This document shows, piece by piece, positions 20,641 through 31,357 of a stretch of 64,000 bases of DNA. This stretch comes from Pleurostoma richardsiae. Its lineage: Eukaryota > Ascomycota > Sordariomycetes > Calosphaeriales > Pleurostomataceae. The stretch covers positions 806,001-870,000 of the forward strand of contig JANBVO010000009.1 of NCBI GenBank assembly GCA_030052745.1, written 5' to 3'. The notes below the pieces were generated by a model that was not told the DNA's origin, did not search any database, and saw nothing but the letters and a program-made list of their open reading frames with translations. Made by a program: the position numbers and the translations under genes. The stretch's first letter is position 1, and every line of letters starts with the position of its first letter.

Positions 20641-23048
20641 ATGTCTTCTACTGCTGGTCTTGAGAGGCGGTCCAGCCAGCCCGCCATCCAGCGCTGGAGC
20701 TGCATCTCGTGCCGCCTGAGGAAGGTGCGCTGCGACAGGAGGATACCTTGCGGGAACTGCTCTCGCGCCCAGCGTTCCCCGTGCGTCTTCCCGACCTGCC
20801 GCCAACCCCATCGACCTAGCCCAGAAGAGCCCAAACAGACGAGAGAGGCAGACACGCGGCTGTCCGAGCTGGAACAGCGAGTTGACAAGCTGAGCGGCGA
20901 TGTCGCAATCGCCCGCCAGAGAGAACAGAACAGCGCAGCTGAAAGCAGCTATGCCAATATCGAGAGGAATGCCGCGTTCAGGGCATGTTCAGCCGCGGGT
21001 AGTGGATCTCAGGAGGCATGCATTACTGAGCCGGATCGAGCTCCACCGTTGACGCAACCCATTCGAACTACCCGCGTCTATGAGCCGCTCGGAAGACGGA
21101 TACCATGTAATGACGGCGCAGCAGACATGTCTCCAGAGAGCGACTTGTGCGCGGACTTCGTCAGCGAGGTGAGAACGCCCGAGGCAAATTTTGGTGTGAC
21201 CTGGAGGTCGAATGGAAGTTATCTCCACTCCTCATCGCAGCTTAACAACCAATACGAGACAAGAGAAACCAGGGACAGTTGCTCCTCGTGCGATCGCCCT
21301 GAAGTTGCTGAAGCTACTGCCAGCCACGACTCAGTTCCCGATGGTTTATGCCAGGAAATGGACCTAGGGCGACTCCATCTGCGGTTATCGCATATACCTA
21401 TGTTGTGGAAGATCTATCGGGAGAACATCGATCCAGTGATCAAGATATTGCATGTCCCCACAACAGAAATTCTGGTGCGCGATGCGAGCAACGGCCTGGT
21501 CCAAGGGGACTCGAGCAGCAGCGTATTACTAGTGGCAATATGTTACGCCGCCGTCACGTCAATGGACGATGAAGAGGTAGGATTCTTTGAACCTGCTCAG
21601 ATCACCATTGTTTAACTGGGGAATAGGTCACGGTCCAATTTGGGCTGCAAAGACTACACATGCTATCTCAGTATCGGCTTGCACTCGAGCAAGCCCTCCT
21701 CGAAGCAAACTTCTTACGCAAGGCAGACCTTGCGAGTCTCCAGGGCCTCGTTCTTTTCCTAACTACGGCTAGAGGGCAGGAAATCTCGCGGATGTGTTGG
21801 TCATTGACCGGGCTCGTCGTTCGGTTAGCTCAAAGCATTCAAATTCATCGCGATGGCGTGAGCCTCGGCATTCCACCTTTCGAAACCGAAATGAGACGGC
21901 GCCTATGGTGGACGATTTGCACTCTTGATCTCCAGTTCTCTGAGGAGCTGGGAATGGATCTAGCTATCACCCCGGGCTCGTTCGATACTGAATTACCATC
22001 CAACATTAATGATTTCGACATCTGGCGCGGTATGGTTGCCATGCCAATCCCTAGACTGGGTCAGACGGACTGCACTATCGCGCGAATCAGATACGAGTTC
22101 TGCGCACTTTGGCGGCGGCTTTATACCAGCAGTTCTACCATGGCTTCCATGTCCCCGGCGGATGACTCGCTGACGCTCACGGAATGGGAACGTCTTGTAG
22201 TGGATCTTTATCGTCAGATGAAGGGCAAGTTTCTGGATTCCTACTCCCTAGATCAAGATCACCTCTTCCGTATGGTCGCCGTAGTGTTACGAGCTATAAT
22301 GGCGAAGATGGTGCTCGTCGTCTATCGGCCTAAATTTCGCGGCACCGCCGCCCTGAGCAGCGAGGTCCGCAATAATTTGTGGCTCGTCGCGATCGAGATA
22401 GTCGAGTGTCACCGTAATCTGGACACTAGCCCTGAATATCGGCCGTGGCGATGGTTATTTCAGAGCCATATGCAATGGAACGCAGTGGCATATATACTCG
22501 GCGAGAGCATGTCTCGACCGTGGACGGCGATCTCGGAACGCGCATGGGAGCTTGCTGTCCGTCTTCTCGATGGGAAGACGGAGGAATCGGACGGCATCGA
22601 GACGACCGATAATGCTGTTAAGAACCCACTACCTACACTGTTTATGGAGACTAGGAAGCACCGGGAGGCCGAGATAGCCCGTCTGCGCGCGGATCCGGAA
22701 GCAGCGCGTCTTCTCGATGCAGAAGACGATCTTGCTGAACGTTCAATCTTCTCGGGTTTTGTCCGTGGTAAAACCCAAGAGCTATCCCAAATCCACGACC
22801 GTTGGCGTAGCCTGGTAGGGCAAAAGGACCACAACAGCGTTCTGCCTTCCCAGACGAAAGTGGACTCGAGGATGTCTGCAGCAGTCGCCTCAACGGAAGC
22901 AACCGATCTATGCTCGCCCGTACAGCCGGTTCTTACTCCAGAACAGCAAGCCGAAATTGTCGAGCAAGTCCTGGCTACTAACACCGACCCTTCCGAGATA
23001 TGGCAGTACGTTTCCGCTGCGTCTATGCGTGTAGAGTCACCCTGGTGA
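20641..23048 (+). CDS. Zn2Cys6 transcription factor with fungal_trans domain (second)
   Basis: Exons 20641-21576 and 21627-23048 (intron 21577-21626, GTAGGA...ATAG) give 785 residues. The zinc cluster is CISCRLRKVRCDRRIPCGNC followed by SPCVF near residues 21-50, with six cysteines in canonical spacing. A short leucine-zipper-like linker (RLSELEQRVDKL) near residue 80 suggests dimer formation. The fungal_trans middle homology region is evident in LVAICYAAVTSM, QYRLALEQALLEANF, WSLTGLVVRLAQSIQIHRDG and ETEMRRRLWWTICTLDLQFSEELG. The protein is distinct from the neighbour at 17.4-19.7 kb, so the two are not a recent duplication. Targets are unknown. The gene is convergent with the HXXEE membrane protein gene. 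Confidence 0.92.
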
Positions 23049-23341
23049 GATGCCGATACACTCGTTATTAGCGGACAGAATGCACGCGTAGGTGATATTG
23101 GAGATAGCTTGGAAGGACATACAGTTGCATCTGTAACTACCTAAACAGCGAAGTTTGGGATGTAACAGCCAACATGAACCTGCGCCCCAATTTGGTGTTC
23201 AAGTGTGTTATGGATATTGGATCTATTGGACCCTGATGTGCTCGAGAACGTCGATGTCCGCAACTGCCAGTCGCAAGACGCCGCGAAACCCGTTTTGCTG
23301 ATTTGCCACCACGGTTGCCAAAGCTCTTCCACAATGCCCTT

Positions 23342-24658
23342 CTATTCCGTCTTCGAGATACACCCCATGGCTTTGAGCTTATTGAGCATGTTGAACCTGT
23401 TCATCTCCTTTTCAGACAGAGCATAGGGTGACCGGCGGTCACGGAAAGCGAGGATCGGCAGCGGTATTATCAAAACCACCGCTGCCACCAAGGCACCCAG
23501 GCTGTTGAACCAGTCGGAGGAGCCGATCAGGTGGTGTTCTTGCACATAAGCGATGTAGTATATGCCAATCGGCATGTGCAACAGAAGGGCACTAGCAACG
23601 CCAGGGTTGTAGCCCATGTTGCCCTTGATGTTTATCTGCAGGCAGTGCCCCAATACTTGAATAAAGCCAAAGAAGGATTGTGCCAAACCAAGCCAGATCT
23701 TGTCCGGATATACGATGGCGGCTACGTAGAAGGGGTAGGCGAGCGTGTTGACCCAGACCATGCTCATCTTGTTCCCGGGATATCTGTCGTAGTCTTTCTT
23801 TTCCCCGTAGAGGACCGCGTTGATGATGAGCGGACCGCCCCCTGGTAGAAGGTACTCCTCGACCTGGTGGACAAAGAGTGCCAGGAGGTTGTAGATGAGG
23901 ATGGTCTGAATGGGGCTGAAGAGGTTGCCGAAAAAGCCCATGAAAAAAGAGCCGATCACAAAGGCGAGGGCGGTGAAGTTGTACCAGTGCTCTCTGTAAA
24001 AGGCTAGCAGGGGCCTTGGCCACCAAGCAGAAGGATTGAAACGCTCCATCTCCTCTTTGGTGAAGTAGTACGGCGTGTCTTTACTGCCCATGATGTTGAT
24101 GCCTATGGTGTAGAAGATGACATAGTAGTTTGTCATGGCATATGTGACCGCCCAGACCCAGTCCATGACGCCGAGCAGGTTGTTTGTATAGGCGTGCTTG
24201 AGATAGATAACGCCAATAGGCAGAAAGCCGAATACGGAGGTTGCCAGGCCGGGATTGTAAAAGCATTTTATCAGTGCATTGAAGGCGATGGCGTGTACGA
24301 GAACCTCGAGCAGACCGAAGGCCAAGGGGCACAATGTAAGCCAGGTGACGTTGGGGAAGAAGAGCGGCGGGAGGTAGACGAAGTAGTTGAACCAGTTGTT
24401 GCCGAATGCAGCAGCAAGTGCGTTGAGCGGATAGTGGGTTGGACGGTCGCTGTGGAAGCGGCAGGCGTTGCACATGTTAGGGAAGCCACCAGGGAAGCCA
24501 AACTCCTCCCAGTGGTGCAGGTTCATGACACCGAAGTCAGCTATCAGCAAGCGCTGCACCAGATCGAAGCGGTCCCAGTATGCGGCGAGGATGCTCCACG
24601 ACAGGACGGCGACGCCTGCGTTGACATTGTACCAGTTTGACCAGTACCAGCCCGGCAT
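23342..24658 (-). CDS. HXXEE-domain polytopic membrane protein, internally duplicated
   Basis: An intronless gene of 438 residues from the ATG at 24658; upstream in-frame ATGs would add a low-complexity basic leader. The protein has about ten hydrophobic segments. Two copies of the HXXEE signature occur: HHWEE at residues 48-52 and HQVEE at 264-268, each followed by a Gly/Pro turn (GFPGGFP, LLPGGGP). The two halves align end to end at an offset of 215-216 residues: YNPGLATSVFGFLPIG (134) with YNPGVASALLLHMPIG (350), MDWVWA with SDWFNS, and KEEMERFN (201) with SEKEMNRFN (415). HXXEE proteins are membrane proteins of unknown function whose His/Glu residues may bind metal or be catalytic. Bacterial members are usually single-module. 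Confidence 0.85.
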   Translation of the reverse strand: MPGWYWSNWYNVNAGVAVLSWSILAAYWDRFDLVQRLLIADFGVMNLHHWEEFGFPGGFPNMCNACRFHSDRPTHYPLNALAAAFGNNWFNYFVYLPPLFFPNVTWLTLCPLAFGLLEVLVHAIAFNALIKCFYNPGLATSVFGFLPIGVIYLKHAYTNNLLGVMDWVWAVTYAMTNYYVIFYTIGINIMGSKDTPYYFTKEEMERFNPSAWWPRPLLAFYREHWYNFTALAFVIGSFFMGFFGNLFSPIQTILIYNLLALFVHQVEEYLLPGGGPLIINAVLYGEKKDYDRYPGNKMSMVWVNTLAYPFYVAAIVYPDKIWLGLAQSFFGFIQVLGHCLQINIKGNMGYNPGVASALLLHMPIGIYYIAYVQEHHLIGSSDWFNSLGALVAAVVLIIPLPILAFRDRRSPYALSEKEMNRFNMLNKLKAMGCISKTE

Positions 24659-26294
24659 GTTTGTGTCGTTGGCCGTACAAACGACAATTTTCGCAGAGTT
24701 CCTTGGTGTGAGTGTGTGCGTGAGAGAGAGAGAGAGAAACAGAGGTGCTAGTTCCTCAAGGGATAGACAAAGTCTCGTTTCCTTCTTCCATGTTGGGCGC
24801 CGGTAGATCTTTAGACGTACCTTATAGTAACACCGGCCCCGCATTCTGGAGGAAAGCCGGCGCACGTAGAGTTCGGCATGCCGAAGACCGGTGCTTTGAT
24901 GGCCGGAAGGAATTCACCGAAGTCCGATACCAGCTAGGAAGCCCCATCACGGAACCCCGAATGGCCGGAGAGCGGAATGGAAACCAATCAGTCACTGCGA
25001 TTCATCCTGGGTGTATCGGTGACGTCGAAGACTCTTCACGGACGGAGGACGAGAGACCAAGGACCAGTTCATCGACTTTGGAATAGATCATAGCCAATTA
25101 CATCAAGACTTCCTACGTGCTTGGATACTGATCCCCTCCATTTACGGCGAGAATAAGCGTTCAGCAAATTCTGATGAGTTCCTTCTTCAAGGTCCTGCTC
25201 TTGAAAGGGTTTGCGAGACCGATTCCATTCTTACCCCCGCAGAAGATCCTCCCTTTGATCGTGATTATATGTCTCATCGTGTCGATCGGGTGGTGGTTCG
25301 ACGCATGACATGATAACTTCGGGGACTAGCAGAACCCGGGCGCCTTTGCCGAGTATCTCCAAGACGAAAACCCTCTACGGCATTCACCGAAGTTGAAGTG
25401 GGTCCTGGTTATCCTTTTAGGAACCTAGCCGACAGCTCAGGCCCAGACGTGGTACTCCATTATGTATGCTGATGTCGCCCCCATCCATGTCGGAGTCGTG
25501 CCTAAATGGAAGTCAGAAGGCTTGAACCTGGAGAAGTGGAGATTAGTAGGGCGGGAGCTCGGGACAGAGACCTGAAGAGTACCCAAGTAGCAAAGAAAAG
25601 GGGGGCGGGGGATGGATGGAAGCCAGCAATAAGGTATATGGTACGGAGATCTGGCACTCTAGAAGGGTTCAAGATGGAAGCGCTCACCAGGGCGGGAAAG
25701 AAGACAGCTAGTTGTAGAAGACGCGAGAGGATAGAGATTGCAAAGAAAGACGATGGGTACTGACTCCCCGAGATATTTCGAGTTCTTATGGCATCAGGTA
25801 GATGAGGTAGATTGGTAGACATGTAACCAAGGGCCTTATGGTGAGAGGCCTCTAGGGGCAAGAGCAGCTTCATATGGAAGGACGTCGAGAGGCACCGCTA
25901 CAAAAGCTACTCCATGCGAGGAACGATTCACAGGAGTGGATAAGTAGGAAGGGCCTTGCTTGAAGATCTAACTAAACATATCAAACAGGGGCAAGCATCT
26001 TCAGTAGACTGTGCAAGGCAATGCGAGGGAAGTTTGTCGAACTAGGTAGGTACCTATGTGAAGTGCCTCTGGTTCAGTCTACCACCTCCCGCACACACTT
26101 AAGACAGCCAACGCCAAACACCAGTCCAGGAGGAACGCTGCAACAAGCAAAGGGTATCCAACCAGGTAACAATTCGTATCAAAACATCCATACAGCAGCC
26201 ATCCAAACGTCCCCCTACGAACGACAGTTTAAACAAACGCCACTCGCTCCTCGTCAGAAAGCCAGGCCACTTAGCCATCGAAGCAAGCGCTTCC
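24659..26294. other. Gene-poor spacer with coding-like remnant
   Basis: 1.64 kb. A frame at about 25040-25310 (+) reads like protein (DQFIDFGIDHSQLHQDF..., SIYGENKR...) but has no start, no splice partners and no recognised family. It may be a decayed gene. The phrase ATTCACCGAAGT occurs twice, near 24910 and 25380. No complete gene seen. Confidence 0.35.
24722..24737. repeat. (GA)8 microsatellite
   Basis: Eight perfect GA units just upstream (on the minus strand, a CT tract in the 5' leader) of the HXXEE gene start. Pyrimidine tracts of this kind are common near fungal transcription starts. Confidence 0.8.
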
Positions 26295-28567
26295 TTACTC
26301 CTTCTTTCTCAATGCCCACTCGTCCAACAACGTAGGCCGCTCCGCAACGCAGCTTCCCATCTTCTTCCCCATCAGCAAGACCCTGCAAGCCTCCAATCGC
26401 CCATATAGCGCCAGGTCCTGTGCCACCTTTGGGACTAGCTGCTCGCCGATGATGTCGAGCACGCCCAAGCCCCTTACGTCCCGCACGTTCGGGTTCGCCC
26501 CCGCCTCGAGCAGCCGCACGAGCGCCGTCTTACGACCCAGTCGGGCTGCGACTAGCAGGGCGGTTTCGCCGCGGCGGTTGCGGGCATCGATCGTCGAGGG
26601 CCCGTCCTTTGTAGTTAGGGCATTAATCAGGAGCTCCATGATGGGGAGTGACCTGCGCCGGTCGTCATCTTCGTCGGGGATGTGTGAGATGAAAGCCATC
26701 AGCGCTGTGTTCCCATGCTTGTCGTAGTGACTGATGGCGTCGCAGCCTAGCACTGGCAAGAGAGTGCTGAGATGCCGTAAGCGGAAGGCGACGGGACTCT
26801 CGATGTTCGGAGGCGGCTTTCCGCGCTTGCGCTTGCGACTGAGACTGCGGATGGGCATGGTGCCACTATTCTGCTGTTCTTGTAAGCCTGATGCGTCTTG
26901 TCCAGGCTCAAGCTCCGCGAGGCAATGTAAGGCATTGCGGCCTTCAGAGTCCTCTACCGAAGGATCTTGGTCCGCTCTTGTAATGACGGAGAGGAGTTCT
27001 CTTTGATATCTGATGAACTGCTCTTGATTCTGGTCTTCTTCTGCTAGCGGCGATAGAGTGCCAACGCGACGCGGGGGGAGGAGCGCAAGAGGCCCGTGTT
27101 GGGTAGAAAGAAGGGACGGCTTGTTGTCGAAGGCATCCCTCTGAAATATGGCTTGGATATCGTAGGTGCTCATAATCATCTCCAAGGTGTTTATGTCATC
27201 TACCGTCTGGTGCAGTTGATGGAAGAACGTGCGCCCATACACGTCACGCGCATAGACCAGACTGGGTGCAACAGTCCGTAGGTGGTTTAATAGCAGCCGC
27301 AAGGGGGAAGAAGAGACGTCGAGTCCAAGGAACCAGGCGGGCGCTAGAACATGGAGAAATGTTTGGCCAGCGGTATTGACGACAGAGACGTCCGAACATT
27401 GCGAGATATGTAGAAGCAGCGCTTCCTGGCCATCTTCTGCGGCAGCAAGCAAATGCAGTGCCGTGTTACCAAAGCAGTCCTGCGTGGAAAGATCAAAGGG
27501 TAACTCCAAGGTCGACGGGATGCGTCCACCGGACGTCACATAGGAACTGTGTGAGGCTGTGATTTCATGGGCTATAGCACACCAACATTGTTTCCTGCCG
27601 AAGGGATGGCCCTTCTCCTGGCAGATGGATTGATATTTGTCGACGAGGATGAAGTCGCCAGGAACAGCAATGGCGGGTGGTGGCAGAAGAACAAGCCCAT
27701 CTTCTTCCGATATGTTGAAGGGTTCGGTGACCAGCTCGGCCGTGTTGTGCACCGCGACAGAGGAGGAATTAGGCAGGTCTGACGAGCTTCCAATAGTTAG
27801 CTTGCGCATTATAACCGTGACCTGTTTCGCATAGAAGGTAGAGACGGCCGATATTCGCTTCACACGTTTAACACTCTCCGTGCTCATATCCGTTGAGCTT
27901 GAGAACATGGTGCTCTGGCGGCTTGGTGGTATAGAGCGTCGATAGCTGAAGGCATTCGTCCATGATCCCCACGACAGGCGATTGGCCGCTGCAGCATCGT
28001 CCCAAGGCTCTGCCGATGGTGATGCCCAAGTGCTCTGCATTGACTCAGGGCTAGGATTGAGATATGCAGGTGAAGTAATGTGGAGGCCTTCTGCGCCGAG
28101 GCCATCCAGGCTCTTGACGTCCTCTGACGGTCGCGCGTCGCGATAAGTTGAGCTGGTCGCATCGGAAGTGGTCTCCTGTAGACCCTCGCTGTGGGCTGTG
28201 CTCCCGTCTGAGGAGCAGGAGTTCGCATCGCATCGTCGCCGCCTAAATGAGCTCCACAGTCGTTTGAAGCGCAGGTTCATTTCATCTCGTGAATCGGGTC
28301 GTAGGTGGCGAGGATCATTGCCAAGCATTTCGTTCATCTTCTTTTGCGCCGAGTTCTTTCTGTAGGGTGGTTGCGCATCAGCAAGCGGCAACAGAGAAAC
28401 ACTACGCCGACAGCCTTCGGATAGACATACTGAACTTCCTCATCTGGGATAATAGCCTTGATAATCTTCTCTACCGGTAGAGTGGTGAGCATGTAGAGCC
28501 GTGCCAGCTTCCGCGAGCGCGACCGTGTCCATGCCGGCGGTCGCCCGATATTTGCATGGTTCGCCAT
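26295..28567 (-). CDS. Clr5-like domain ankyrin-repeat protein
   Basis: Exons 28567-28431 and 28359-26295 (intron 28430-28360, GTATGT...TACAG) give 733 residues. The spliced N-terminus (PAWTRSRSRKLARLYMLTTLP, then KNSAQKKMNEMLGNDPRHLRP) matches the Clr5-like N-terminal module found in many fungal proteins. About 200 Ser-rich residues follow. Ankyrin repeats occupy residues 300-720, clearest in DCFGNTALHLLAAAEDG, DSEGRNALHCLAELEPG, DKHGNTALMAFISHIP and RRGETALLVAARLGRKTALVRLLEAGANPNVRD. Ankyrin repeats mediate protein binding. A nuclear or signalling role is inferred; there is no catalytic domain. Confidence 0.87.
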
Positions 28568-30345
28568 AAAGTCTGGTGTTGCCTTTGAGTGAAGCTCCTA
28601 TTGAGCCCGGTTCTTCAGTGAAGAACAGAGAGATTCAAATGGATCTGCCGGCAGGGAAGAATCGCAGCAACAAACGGCCCTGGCAGGCCTGGAGGCTCTT
28701 GGTTGTTGCTGCTAACCCGGATCCCGGAACCGAGTCTTGGGGTAAATTGGCGACACAGAGCGAGCAGCAAAGCAATAGCGTCTCAACGGAGCAACGCACA
28801 CTGACAGTAGAGAGAGATCCATTTCGTTCGGAGGGATGAAGGGGGCGCAGGGCAGTTTTCTATGCGACGAGGGCGCTCGAGGCTGCGGTGCGTGGTTCGC
28901 GACATGGCGGGAGGTCTGGAGACGGAGCTGAGCGTCCATTCGGGACGGGTGTGTGGGGCCTAGCTCAACCTGGCGGGATCCCCCTGCTGTTAGGGCGAGT
29001 TATGGTGATACATTGGTCTCGGCGGCCTCGAAGATGGTGCGCTACGGTGGTCTCAATCCGGTAAGCTGAGCTGAAGGAATATTGGGACGCTGAACAAGCC
29101 ACTTCACCCTCGGGGGCCGAAACAATGCTTTGTTTCGGTATTGCCGCTGAGAAGGAGTAAATGCGAGGGCTAGAAACACAATCTGTAGAAGCAGGAAGCA
29201 AGCGACCAGACACTTGTTCTGCTTCGCTCATGATGGCGACCTGCGAGAGACAACAATGTCAAAGTCGCTCCTTATCATGCAAGGAAATGTAAAAAAGGCG
29301 TCTGAACTCGATCACACTCGGATTGGAAAACCCTCAACCGAACCAAACAATGTCGAGAAAAGGCGTCCTGCTGTGCAGTCGGCAGCCAGGCAGCACTGCC
29401 GGCCAGACTGCTCACTGCATGGTCCAGTGAGACAAGGGCCGGCACGGCTGCAGGGTCCCCGGGAACTGTCTCGTCTTCCCTGGCTGGCTGGCCGGCCTTG
29501 GGCGCGATGGAGAACCTTCTGCGCACGCTCCGTCTGACGTAGAAAAACCAGCCGCTCGATCCATGATGGTCGAACCGGGGGGAGCAGACGCTATGCGGCC
29601 GCATGATCGCAAAATCGCACCAGGTCTCGATTTGGCATCTCATGCATTGGCCCTCGAATTGATCTTACCTCGACAGCGGTGAGCCATCACGATCATCATG
29701 TCTGTCACGTCCGTCACGTCAGTGTTGTTGACTCTAGCAGTCACTGGGACTGAGGCGCAGCCGCCGCAGCATCCTGCAGTTGTCCTGCCCCACGCTAACC
29801 GCTGCCATATCTTATCGCCTTGAGCCATCGGCCATCTCTGGGGGAGCGAATGCCACAGGCGGCACACGAAGAGATGAATGTCATCAGACGGGAGTGACGC
29901 GATGCATTGCTTGATGTTGTTCAGGACGAGGATGAAGTGTTCAATTGGGAAGATGGAAGTTCTGCCTTCCCATATTGACCTTAGGTAATCAAGCCATTCC
30001 TTGGACTTGACTTGTATTCCGTACGCCTGTTACGGGCTTGTAATACTTGTGTTGGCGGCAATTGCGTCATGGTAGCCATTTGCTCCTAGCTACACTTTAG
30101 AGACGATCGATGTGCAATGCATGATATCATCACGCCTGGTTCACGTGTGTAAATAAAGACAAAACGGGAGTCGAGTCGACAAAACCACTTACTGTACCAA
30201 TCCAAGCTGTTAGACCTTGTCTCTACTGCATATCCATCTCGAACATCTACTTGAACCTGCAGGACTTTGAAGTAACTGTCATTCCCCTCTTGCCGATAGC
30301 TCGGTTACAAGAAAGGGATCGCAAGAACAAGCCTTAAAACAAACC
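28568..30345. other. Gene-poor spacer, no gene recognised
   Basis: 1.78 kb between divergent genes. Only short chance frames are visible and none carries a known motif. Long 5' leaders or unannotated non-coding RNA cannot be excluded. Confidence 0.4.
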
Positions 30346-30897
30346 ATGAATCGCCTATCGTCAACCATCCGGGGCCCCCCAGTCCGCCACCTACTGTCGA
30401 TACGACGCACGTACCTCACCACCCGGCCCCTCCTCACGTCGAGCTCCAGTCCGCCAGAGGCCGCCAACGCCAGTGCTGAGTCCGGCGGCTCTCGATCCAA
30501 AGACGCCGCCGAGGCCACCGATGTCTCCGGATCAGACAACACCAAGCCCGTGACCGACACCGTCCCTGACGCGCTCGCTGGTGAGGGTGCCAAGGGCGTC
30601 ACGGGCGGCGGCAAGCCGCTGTCCAGCACCGCCCACCCGCCGCCGCAGCCCAAGATCATCAACGCCGAGGTGCCGGGCAACGGAGCGCACCTGACCAAGG
30701 AGCAGCAGGCGGAGGTGGACCAGCACAACAAGGAGTTCGAGGCGCGGCCGGACCGCGCGGAGAAGGCCAAGGGTGACAAAGTCAACCAGAAGTTCTGGAG
30801 CGGCGGCGGTAGCAGGGAGGCCCCTGGCACGAAGGCGGGAGGAGGAGAATCGGGGTCTGGAACGAAGGAGGGCGCGGAGGGATCGGGTTCTGGCTGA
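30346..30897 (+). CDS. Small mitochondrial-targeted protein of unknown function
   Basis: An intronless 183-residue frame. The first 30 residues are rich in Arg, Ser and Leu without acidic residues (MNRLSSTIRGPPVRHLLSIR), a typical mitochondrial presequence. The middle is low-complexity (Ser, Ala, Gly, Asp). A compact conserved-looking block follows, GGKPLSSTAHPPPQPKIIN then VPGNGAHLTKEQQAEVDQHN and VNQKFWSGG, which I have seen as an ascomycete-wide uncharacterised protein family. The last 25 residues are Gly/Ser-rich. Function is unknown. A start context of ACC-ATG and the presequence support the chosen start. Confidence 0.75.
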   Translation: MNRLSSTIRGPPVRHLLSIRRTYLTTRPLLTSSSSPPEAANASAESGGSRSKDAAEATDVSGSDNTKPVTDTVPDALAGEGAKGVTGGGKPLSSTAHPPPQPKIINAEVPGNGAHLTKEQQAEVDQHNKEFEARPDRAEKAKGDKVNQKFWSGGGSREAPGTKAGGGESGSGTKEGAEGSGSG

Positions 30898-31357
30898 TGT
30901 AAGGGGCGACGATGACGGAGGGACAGCAGCTGCCACGGAGGGACTTGGCTGGAGACCGTTGCCCGTTTTGAGAGCTCATGGTGGGAATACGTACCTTGAT
31001 CATGTCAGCTGGTAGTCTGCAGCATAGAAAAAGTCGAATTTCGAGGACTCTGAGGCATCCTCTTTGCTAGTCGCAATGCGTGTCATCCCAATCCCAGGAG
31101 TTGAACAATGGTGTCTGTCGCCAGCAGAACGATTTGCCATTTTCTGCGTCTGAAAAGAGGGCGCCTCGAGACCTTGACCTTGATTGCTTGGCATTAGGCC
31201 GTGGTGGGGACGAAAGGCGATAAGATAAGACGCGATAAGATAAGCGTGGGTAGAAAGAAAAAAGTGAAAAACTGATCCCAACCACCCCAAGTACTAACAG
31301 ACACGCCGCAGCCCACGACCACACCGAGTCGAGCGGCCCCAGAAACGACGGGACAAG
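30898..31357. promoter_or_regulatory. SDA1 promoter with tandem GATAAG cluster
   Basis: The 460-bp spacer has no gene. A 13-bp direct repeat GCGATAAGATAAG occurs at 31217-31229 and 31232-31244, giving four GATAAG motifs in 28 bp, about 115 bp before the SDA1 start. GATAAG is the core site of fungal GATA factors (AreA/NIT2 class). Function is inferred. Confidence 0.5.

Noticed and set aside
24659-24865. In-frame 69-residue extension of the HXXEE protein
   Set aside because: Basic low-complexity leader translated from a CT/GA microsatellite; looks like 5' leader sequence.
30279-30936. Long minus-strand frames opposite the mitochondrial protein gene and similar antisense frames opposite SDA1, palA and flotillin
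   Set aside because: Mirror frames produced by the high GC third-position bias of the real genes on the other strand.
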